Source of the DNA: an uncultured Oscillospiraceae bacterium | GTDB lineage: Bacteria; Bacillota; Clostridia; Oscillospirales; Oscillospiraceae | Assembly: GCA_934573735.1 (NCBI GenBank) | Contig: CAKTMC010000001.1 | Span: 186,001-250,000 of the forward strand | DNA: 64,000 nucleotides | Direction: 5' to 3' | In this document: one piece after another, positions 57,914 through 64,000 of the stretch | Numbering within the stretch: position 1 is the stretch's first letter | How the letters are laid out: each line of letters begins with the position of its first letter | The notes under the pieces: generated by a model | The model's database searches: none | What the model was told of the DNA's origin: nothing | What the model saw: the letters and a program-made list of their open reading frames with translations, nothing else | Made by a program: the position numbers and the translations under genes

Positions 57914-58651
57914 ATGGACAAAGCTGTCAATGATTTCGCCGGCATCGTGCGCCGCGCCGTGGACGATTACGGCATGATATCAGCGGGTGACCGTGTTGCC
58001 GTCGGAGTCTCGGGCGGCAAGGACAGTCTCCTGCTGCTGCTTGCGCTTGAAAGGCTGCGGCGCTACTATCCCAAGCCCTTTGAGCTTGAGGCGGTGACAA
58101 TAGAGCTCGGCTTTGAGGGCATGGATTTTGCGCCCGTCGCAGAGCTTTGCAGGCGGCTTGAGGTTCCCTATACCTGCGTCAAAACCGACATCAAGCAGAT
58201 AGTATTCGACGAGCGGCAGGAGGACAATCCCTGCTCCCTCTGTGCGAAGATGCGGCGCGGAGCCCTGAGCAATCTCCTGCGTGAGCGCGGGGTAAACAAG
58301 CTTGCGCTCGGGCATCATTTTGACGACGCAGTAGAGACCTTTATGATGTCGCTGCTGTTTGAGGGGCGGCTGAGCTGCTTTCAGCCGGTGACCTATCTTG
58401 ACCGCTCGGGCATAACGCAGATTCGTCCCTTGATTTATGTCGGGGAGCAGCGCATTGCAAATCTTTCCCGTCAGCTTGAGCTTCCCATAGTTGAAAACCC
58501 CTGTCCGCAGGACAAGGGCAGCAAGCGCTATGAGATAAAGCAGCTTCTCAAAACGCTCGGCGCAGAATATCCCGATATGCGCTCAAAGATTTTCGGCGCC
58601 ATGCAGCGGCTCCCGCTTGAGGGCTGGGCGCCGGAAAAGCAGAGCAGATGA
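57914..58651 (+). CDS. TtcA-family tRNA 2-thiolation ATPase
   Basis: The 245-residue PP-loop protein has SGGKDS (33-38), CxxC in NPCSLCAKMRRGAL (C107, C110) and a third cysteine in VENPCPQDKGSKR (C193). TtcA uses this Cys triad for an iron-sulfur cluster when making 2-thiocytidine 32 in tRNA. Clostridial relatives of this length are common, and their exact tRNA target is less certain. It is followed after 20 bp by a GNAT gene. Confidence 0.85.
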   Translation: MDKAVNDFAGIVRRAVDDYGMISAGDRVAVGVSGGKDSLLLLLALERLRRYYPKPFELEAVTIELGFEGMDFAPVAELCRRLEVPYTCVKTDIKQIVFDERQEDNPCSLCAKMRRGALSNLLRERGVNKLALGHHFDDAVETFMMSLLFEGRLSCFQPVTYLDRSGITQIRPLIYVGEQRIANLSRQLELPIVENPCPQDKGSKRYEIKQLLKTLGAEYPDMRSKIFGAMQRLPLEGWAPEKQSR

Positions 58652-58671
58652 GAATTTCTTAGGAGGAAGCC

Positions 58672-59193
58672 ATGGAATTTATACGCCTCACAAGCGCGGA
58701 CGACTCCCGCTTTCAGGACGCCATCGCGCTTTACAGCATAAGCTTTCCCGCTCACGAGCTGCGCGAAAGCGCCTCACAGTGCGGGATAATGTCTCAGCCG
58801 GAGTACCATTTTGACATGATTTATGACGTTGGGCTCTGGTGCGGGGATATCCTGTACTGGGAAACGGCAGGTTTTATATATGTAGAGCATTTCTGCATCA
58901 GGACGGAGCTTCGCGGTCAGCGCATCGGTCAGCGCGCACTGGAGCTGCTCGGCGAGCGCGGCAAGCTCGTGATACTTGAGATAGACCCGCCCGTAGACGA
59001 TATATCCATTCGGCGCAGGGGCTTTTATGAGCGCTGCGGCTACTGTGAAAATCCCTTCCCGCACGTCCATCCGCCCTATCACGCGGGGAACGCAGGACAT
59101 GAGCTTGTCATAATGTCCTGCCCGCGCCCACTGTCGGAGGAAGAATATAATCGCTTTAATACTTATCTCCGTGAAACCGTCATGGGGCAGTAA
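58672..59193 (+). CDS. GNAT-family N-acetyltransferase
   Basis: The 173-residue protein has the acetyl-CoA loop LRGQRIGQRALELLG (the R-G-x-x-I-G pattern) and RRGFYERCGY near the end, as in GNAT enzymes. The substrate is unknown. AGGAGG precedes the ATG. It shares a transcript with the TtcA-like gene. Confidence 0.82.
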   Translation: MEFIRLTSADDSRFQDAIALYSISFPAHELRESASQCGIMSQPEYHFDMIYDVGLWCGDILYWETAGFIYVEHFCIRTELRGQRIGQRALELLGERGKLVILEIDPPVDDISIRRRGFYERCGYCENPFPHVHPPYHAGNAGHELVIMSCPRPLSEEEYNRFNTYLRETVMGQ

Positions 59194-59196
59194 AAC

Positions 59197-59240
59197 ATCC
59201 CGCCGGAAGCCACTCCAAGGCATCCCGGCGGGATTATTAT
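59197..59240 (+). terminator. Terminator after the GNAT gene
   Basis: ATCCCGCCGG and CCGGCGGGAT pair across 18 bases, followed by an A/T-rich tract. Confidence 0.65.
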
Positions 59241-59263
59241 GCTATCTATTATAATACAGACTG

Positions 59264-60847
59264 TTAAATATAGGCCTTCAGCACAGCCTCGGCGCAGCGC
59301 ATACCGTCCACGGCGGCAGAGGATATGCCGCCGGCGTAGCCCGCACCCTCGCCGCAGGGATACAGCCCCGCTATCTCAGACGAGAGCTCCGCTCCGCGCA
59401 GTATGCGCACGGGCGAGGAGGAGCGCGTCTCGGGAGCCGTGAGCACCGCGTCGGGTGCGTCAAAGCCGTGCAGCTTTTTCCCAAGCTCCGGGAGCGCGTT
59501 TTCAAGCACCGAGCTTATCCGCTCCGGCAAAAGCTCATGCAGCTCACACCACACAACGCCCGGCTTATAGCTCGGCTTCACCTCGCCGTGACTCAGACTT
59601 GCCCGATGTGCCAGAAAATCGCCGACAAGCTGTGCCGGGGCGCGGTAATCGCCGCTGATGGCATACGCCGCGCGCTCTATCTCGCGCTGCCAGTACATTC
59701 CGCCGAGGACGCTCTTGTCTGGAAAATCCTCGGTATGCAGTGTGACGAGCAGAGCGGAGTTTGCGTTCTCCCCGTCACGCCGGGAATAGCTCATGCCGTT
59801 TGTCACAACTCCGCCGGGCTCCGACGCGGCGGCAAAGACCTCTCCGCCCGGGCACATGCAAAAGCTGTAGGCGCTTGTCCCGTCGGGAAGATGCACGTTG
59901 AGCGAATAGTCTGCCGCCGGCAGCTCGCCCCGCTCACGACCGTATTGCGCAAGGTCGATATTCTTCTGAAGATGCTCTATGCGCACGCCCATCGAAAAGG
60001 GCTTCGGCTGCATCGGCACGCCTTGCGCGTGCAGAGTCTCAAAGGTGTCGCGCGCCGAGTGACCGATGGCAAGTATCAAATGCTCACATGGCAGCACATA
60101 CTCACCCTCCGCACCGTGAACCACGGCGCCGCTGAGCCGCCCGTCCTCTATGCACAGCCGCTCCAGACGCTGAGAAAAACGCACCTCGCCGCCGAGGGAA
60201 ATTATCTCGCGGCGTATGCTCTGCACCAGCTCAATGAGAATATCCGTGCCGACATGGGGCTTTGCGTCGTAGACAACGCTCTCGGGCGCACCGTGCGCCG
60301 CAAACTGCCGCAGCATCCAGCCCATGCGCTTGTCGTGCGTGCCGGTGTTGAGCTTACCGTCGGAAAAGGTACCGGCTCCGCCCTCACCGAACTGCACGTT
60401 GCTCTCCGGCTGCAATTCGCCCCCGGCGCGCAGCGCGTCCACCGCCCTTTTACGGCTCGGCGCGTCCATGCCGCGCTCAAGCACTATCGGTCTTGCGCCC
60501 GCCTTCGCCAGCACCAGTGCCGCGAACATACCCGCAGGACCGAAGCCGACGACAAGCGGTCGCAGCTCGGGCGGCGTGATTTTCGGGATGTCGTACACGG
60601 GCTCGGTGTACTCGCTCAGATCCTTGCTCCTCGCGCGGGCGAGTATCTTAGTCTCGTCTCCGCGCAGCTCGACGGCGACGGCGCAGACATAGTGGATGTC
60701 CTGCTTTTTCCGCGCATCCAGTGAGCGCTTGACGAGCTTATAATTTTTTATTTCCTGCTCCGCTACGCGGAGCTTTTTTGCCGCAGCGCTTAGCAGCGTA
60801 TCGGTCGATTCACCCGGTAAGAGGCGGAGGTTTCGCACAAGTATCAT
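59264..60847 (-). CDS. FAD-dependent dehydrogenase-like flavoprotein (COG2509 type)
   Basis: The 527-residue protein has a small N-terminal domain (residues 1-90) and an FAD-binding core. GFGPAGMFAALVLAKAGARPIVLERG is the dinucleotide motif; GGAGTFSDGKLNTG and YPCGEGAGYAGGISSAAVDG are family signatures. Its substrate is unknown. The ATG at 60847 overlaps the stop of the upstream flavoprotein gene (ATGA) and follows GGAGG. It is last in the ansA-flavoprotein-flavoprotein operon. Confidence 0.85.
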   Translation of the reverse strand: MILVRNLRLLPGESTDTLLSAAAKKLRVAEQEIKNYKLVKRSLDARKKQDIHYVCAVAVELRGDETKILARARSKDLSEYTEPVYDIPKITPPELRPLVVGFGPAGMFAALVLAKAGARPIVLERGMDAPSRKRAVDALRAGGELQPESNVQFGEGGAGTFSDGKLNTGTHDKRMGWMLRQFAAHGAPESVVYDAKPHVGTDILIELVQSIRREIISLGGEVRFSQRLERLCIEDGRLSGAVVHGAEGEYVLPCEHLILAIGHSARDTFETLHAQGVPMQPKPFSMGVRIEHLQKNIDLAQYGRERGELPAADYSLNVHLPDGTSAYSFCMCPGGEVFAAASEPGGVVTNGMSYSRRDGENANSALLVTLHTEDFPDKSVLGGMYWQREIERAAYAISGDYRAPAQLVGDFLAHRASLSHGEVKPSYKPGVVWCELHELLPERISSVLENALPELGKKLHGFDAPDAVLTAPETRSSSPVRILRGAELSSEIAGLYPCGEGAGYAGGISSAAVDGMRCAEAVLKAYI

Positions 60848-62055
60848 TTGCCGAGCCTCCCCGCAAGCCGTCCGCTCGCCCACGCCCACTGCAAATTATA
60901 GCCGCCGCAGTCGCCGTCAACGTCCAGCAGCTCCCCGCAGACGAAGAGCCCCGGCATAAACCAGCTTTCAAGCGTCTCCGGGTTGAAGCCGCCGGTCTTT
61001 ATGCCGCCGGCCGTCACCTGAGCGCAGTCAAAGCCCTCCGTTCCGCAGAGCTTGAGCCGAAAATCGCGGCAGGCGCGGGCAACGCGCTCAAGCTCCTCAT
61101 CCTCGAGCAGACGCAGCGGAGCGGAGGCGCCGATGCCGGTGTATTTTATTATCATGCGGCCAAGACGATTGTGCAGCATCCCGGTCAAAAGCTCCTCGGC
61201 GGGAAGTGCCGGGAGGCTGTCGCGCCGGGTGCGAAGCAGCGCGACGACCTGCTCATGCGAATAATCGCGCAGAAAATCAATGCTCAGCGTAAGCCCGCCG
61301 CCCTCCGCAGCGGCGCGGCGCGATATATCAAAGGCGGCGGGACCGGACACACCCGTCTCGGTAAATTGCAGCTCTCCGCAGCCGCAGCACAGAGTCTCGC
61401 CCTCACGCATGAGGCTTACCCGGCAGTCGGCGCGAACGCCCTTCAAGGCTCTCGGGTACTCGGGCGCGGTCAGAAGCTGAACCAATGCGGGGCGCAGTGC
61501 GGTCGATTTATGCCCCAGAGGCTTTAGAAGCTCGTATCCGTCCTTCACGCCGCCGAGCTTACTGCCCGCCGCGCCGCCGCAGGCGACGATGAGATGATCG
61601 GCGCGTATTGCGCCGCCGTCATATTTGATCTCATAGCCCCGCTCGCAGCGCAGTATCTCCCGTGCGACGGTGCCGGTGCGCAGCTCAACACCCGCCCGGT
61701 CGAGGGCAAAGCGCAGCACGTCCACCACGGAATTTGCGGAATTTGAGAGCGGATAGACGCGCCCGCCGTACTCCGTGACCGTAAGCAGCCCGAGCGCTGC
61801 AAAATAGTCAAGCGCCGCCTGCGGCGGAAAGCTCTCGAGTGCGGGACGGACGAAGTCCGCGTTTTCGCCGTGATAGTTCTCCGCCGAAGCGCCGGTATTC
61901 GTGAGATTGCAGCGGCCGTTGCCCGTTGCAAGGAGCTTGCGCCCGACGCGCTGTTGCCGCTCCAAAAGCACGACCCGCCTGTTTTTATCCTCTGCCGCGG
62001 TCAGCGCCGCCATCATTCCGGACGCACCGCCGCCTATTATCACTACTGTTTCCAT
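60844..62055 (-). CDS. HI0933/BaiN-like flavoprotein
   Basis: The 403-residue protein has the FAD motif IIGGGASGMMAAL at the N-terminus, RKLLATGNGRCNLTN, and the C-terminal FVCGELLDVDGDCGGYNLQWAWASG. These match the HI0933 family, which includes BaiN, implicated in bile-acid reduction in gut Clostridia. The substrate here is not known. It starts 2 bp after the asparaginase gene and overlaps the following flavoprotein gene. Confidence 0.88.
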   Translation of the reverse strand: METVVIIGGGASGMMAALTAAEDKNRRVVLLERQQRVGRKLLATGNGRCNLTNTGASAENYHGENADFVRPALESFPPQAALDYFAALGLLTVTEYGGRVYPLSNSANSVVDVLRFALDRAGVELRTGTVAREILRCERGYEIKYDGGAIRADHLIVACGGAAGSKLGGVKDGYELLKPLGHKSTALRPALVQLLTAPEYPRALKGVRADCRVSLMREGETLCCGCGELQFTETGVSGPAAFDISRRAAAEGGGLTLSIDFLRDYSHEQVVALLRTRRDSLPALPAEELLTGMLHNRLGRMIIKYTGIGASAPLRLLEDEELERVARACRDFRLKLCGTEGFDCAQVTAGGIKTGGFNPETLESWFMPGLFVCGELLDVDGDCGGYNLQWAWASGRLAGRLGK

Positions 62056-62057
62056 CC

Positions 62058-63056
62058 TTAACCCCTGTACAAAATATCGTGCGCGACCGGCTCATAAAAC
62101 AAGCGGCTGACCTCCGCGCTGTCGCGGCTGAGCGAGAGTATCCACATCATCTTGGCAAGCGCCGCTTCGCTTGTCATGTCGTATGCCTCAAGCACATTCG
62201 GATTATCCTTGAGTCTGTGCCCGACGCTATAGACCGAGAGGTCGGAGCCCTCGTTCTGCACCTGCGTGGTGACGACTATGAACTTGCCCATGTCGGTATA
62301 TTTTCTGATAGTCTCAAAAAGCTTGTCGTCACTGTAGGACGGCAGTCCACCGACACCGAAGCACTCCATAATAAGCGCGTCCTTACGCGAGAGCATGAAT
62401 TCCAGCAGCTCAAAGTCCGTGCCCGGTATCATTTTTATAAGCCCCACCCTCGCATCGAGCGAGTCATAAAACCTCGGCTTGGGCAGACTCCCGGGGCAGA
62501 TATAGCTCACGAGCCGGTGATCCTGCAATATGGCAAGATCCGGGTAGTTTATGCTCGAAAAGGCGGCGTAGCTCTTGGAGCAGGTTTTTCTTGCGCGAGT
62601 GCCCAAAATGACGCGGCCGTTAAAGACGATGTTCACGCCCGCAAGCTGCTCGGAGCAGGCGCAGACGAAGGCGTCCATGAGATTGAGCTTGGAGTCGGTA
62701 GAGTCGTAATTTATCGGCTTTTGCGCGCCGGTGATTATAATGGGCTTGCGCGAGCCCTGCACAAGATACGACAGCGCCGCCGCGGTATATGCCATGGTGT
62801 CGGTGCCGTGGCTTATGACAAAGCCGTCGTAGCGCTCATAGTTTTCACGCAGCGCCACGGCTATGCGCGTCCAGTGCGCGGGCGTGACATTTGTGCTGTC
62901 TATGCTGAAAAGAGAGAGGCAGTCCACCCGGCAAAGCCCGGATATCGCCGGGACGTAGCGCAAAAGCTGCTCTGGGCTCAGCTCCGGGGCAAGCCCCTCG
63001 GCGGTCATTTCGGAGGCTATCGTCCCTCCGGTGCCTATCATGAGTATATTTTTCAT
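62058..63056 (-). CDS. ansA: Type I (cytoplasmic) L-asparaginase
   Basis: The 332-residue enzyme hydrolyses asparagine to aspartate and ammonia. Catalytic threonines lie in GTGGTIAS near the N-terminus and in SHGTDTMAYTA mid-domain. MECFGVGGLPSYS is typical of type I. No signal peptide is present. The ATG at 63056 follows GGAGG. It is first in a three-gene operon with two flavoproteins. Confidence 0.92.
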   Translation of the reverse strand: MKNILMIGTGGTIASEMTAEGLAPELSPEQLLRYVPAISGLCRVDCLSLFSIDSTNVTPAHWTRIAVALRENYERYDGFVISHGTDTMAYTAAALSYLVQGSRKPIIITGAQKPINYDSTDSKLNLMDAFVCACSEQLAGVNIVFNGRVILGTRARKTCSKSYAAFSSINYPDLAILQDHRLVSYICPGSLPKPRFYDSLDARVGLIKMIPGTDFELLEFMLSRKDALIMECFGVGGLPSYSDDKLFETIRKYTDMGKFIVVTTQVQNEGSDLSVYSVGHRLKDNPNVLEAYDMTSEAALAKMMWILSLSRDSAEVSRLFYEPVAHDILYRG

Positions 63057-63174
63057 ACGCACCTCCGCGTAAACCGATTTTTTCGTAAACCGATTTTTTA
63101 TTATATTTTATTATAACAAGCCCGCCCGGGATATGCAATACAGGCAAGCTTCACGGATTGTATATTTATTATCG

Positions 63175-63203
63175 TTGAAATATTCAGAAAACTACGTTAT
63201 AAT
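63175..63203 (+). promoter_or_regulatory. Promoter of the VTC-domain gene
   Basis: TTGAAA (63175-63180), a 17-bp spacer and TATAAT (63198-63203). Transcription would start near 63210, which excludes the ATG at 63207. Confidence 0.85.
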
Positions 63204-63245
63204 AACATGATGCATCCTGCATACTATACTAAACTGGAGTCTGAA

Positions 63246-63968
63246 ATGGGCAGCGCAAAATTCACCTTCAAAAGATACGAAAAAAAATATCTGCTGTCCC
63301 GCGAAAAATACGAGGCTCTGCGGCGGCTTATCGACGAGCATATCGTCCCGGACGAGTATTTTGAGAGCACCGTTTGCAGCATATACTACGACAGCGACGA
63401 TTATCACCTCATCCGCTACTCGATAGAGCGCCCGGTCTACAAGGAAAAGCTTCGCGTGCGCAGCTATAACGTACCGGGGGACGCGGACGCGGTATTCGTG
63501 GAGCTCAAAAAGAAGTATAAGGGCATTGTATATAAGCGCCGTGTCAGGATGCGGGCGGACGAAGCGCCGGAGTACCTCGCCGGGCACATCCCCGCGCCGA
63601 GAGAAAACCAGATGTCGCATGAGATAGACTGGTTTCTGCGGCAGAACAAGCCCACGCCGAAGGTCTTTATCGCCTGTGACCGGCAGGCCTATGTTGCCTC
63701 GGACGACCCGGAGCTTCGCATTACCTTTGACCACAATATGCGCTGGCGCGAGACGGAGCTTGACCTGCGCGCCGGGAGTCACGGTGAGCCCTTAGTGGAC
63801 GACGATATGGTGCTGATGGAGATAAAGATACCGGGCTCGGCACCGCTGTGGCTTGCGCATATTCTCGCCGAGCTGGACATTTTCCCGACCGGCTTTTCCA
63901 AATACGGCGTATGCTATAGGGATAATATACTTGATAAATACATAAACGGAGTGATAACCTGTGTTTAA
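63246..63968 (+). CDS. VTC-domain (polyphosphate polymerase-like) protein
   Basis: The 240-residue protein has the tunnel-fold pattern of the VTC domain: FKRYEKKYLLSREKY, SIYYDSDDYHLIR, YKEKLRVRSYN, VFVELKKKYKGIVYKRR, and the late LMEIKIPGSAP. In yeast Vtc4 this domain makes polyphosphate from ATP. In bacteria it is often paired with DUF4956 or CotH genes. The start at 63246 follows CTGGAG and lies after the promoter. It overlaps the next gene by 8 bases. Confidence 0.88.
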   Translation: MGSAKFTFKRYEKKYLLSREKYEALRRLIDEHIVPDEYFESTVCSIYYDSDDYHLIRYSIERPVYKEKLRVRSYNVPGDADAVFVELKKKYKGIVYKRRVRMRADEAPEYLAGHIPAPRENQMSHEIDWFLRQNKPTPKVFIACDRQAYVASDDPELRITFDHNMRWRETELDLRAGSHGEPLVDDDMVLMEIKIPGSAPLWLAHILAELDIFPTGFSKYGVCYRDNILDKYINGVITCV

Positions 63969-64000
63969 CAGCCTGATTTTCAACGCGATTACCCTTCCCG
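63961..64000 (+). CDS. Start of a DUF4956-like membrane protein gene (partial)
   Basis: A GTG start with GGAG nine bases upstream opens the frame MFNSLIFNAITLP, which runs off the window. The overlap with the VTC gene and the N-terminal pattern fit the DUF4956 membrane proteins that accompany VTC genes. Confidence 0.6.
   Translation, partial: MFNSLIFNAITLP

Overview
The window reads as chromosomal DNA of a moderately high-GC, endospore-forming Clostridia-type bacterium. The sporulation genes sigG and spoIVB, the addAB recombination pair, Gram-positive style lipoproteins, sigma-A promoters (TTGACA-17-TATAAT type) with strong AGGAGG ribosome sites, and an L10-type ribosomal leader all point that way. 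An Oscillospiraceae-like host is my inference. No rRNA, tRNA or CRISPR array was seen.

Layout. 0-5 kb: end of a methionine ABC operon (metQ), an HTH/zinc-ribbon regulator with a methyltransferase, an amino-acid ABC transporter under an arginine-repressor-like operator, and rpmE. 5-12 kb: addB-addA. 12-18 kb: an aminotransferase, two adjacent GMP synthase genes (one full length, one lacking the glutaminase domain) and a CofE-like ligase. 18-24 kb: typA, yfbR, a DUF896 gene, and ruvX-mscS-spoIVB. 24-29 kb: rpmG-secE-nusG-rplK-rplA on the plus strand facing rplJ-rplL on the minus strand, then sigG. 29-36 kb: LOG-family gene, cysE, a UlaG-like hydrolase, a VanY-like peptidase, DUF378, a large GT-C-like membrane protein and an RlmI-like methyltransferase. 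36-40 kb: a TRAP transporter (dctP-dctQ-dctM). 40-49 kb: an accessory stretch with a YcxB-like protein, MmcQ/YjbR, a zinc alcohol dehydrogenase, a two-gene BrxL plus double-AAA module and a MATE exporter behind a MerR-type promoter. 49-57 kb: a KamA-like radical SAM enzyme with an unusual leader, a TetR/epimerase divergon, and a methionine sulfoxide repair operon (Cys/Met-rich lipoprotein, TlpA-like thioredoxin, MsrAB) divergent from a two-component system. 57-64 kb: rplM-rpsI, a TtcA-like enzyme, GNAT, asparaginase and two flavoproteins, a VTC-domain protein and the start of a DUF4956-like gene.

Three things stand out. (1) brxL, normally part of multi-gene BREX phage defence, sits 2 bp from a zinc-ribbon/double CbxX-type AAA ATPase gene with no other BREX gene in view. 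(2) A structured repeat of about 160 bp occurs four times, each time with the same end against an intrinsic terminator; one copy lies exactly where the rplKA and rplJL operons converge. (3) A lipoprotein that is about one third Cys plus Met is encoded with its likely repair enzymes and a divergent two-component system.

All functions are assigned by reading motifs and protein sequences by eye; no database search was run. Start codons were reset where a promoter or ribosome site ruled out the longest reading frame.
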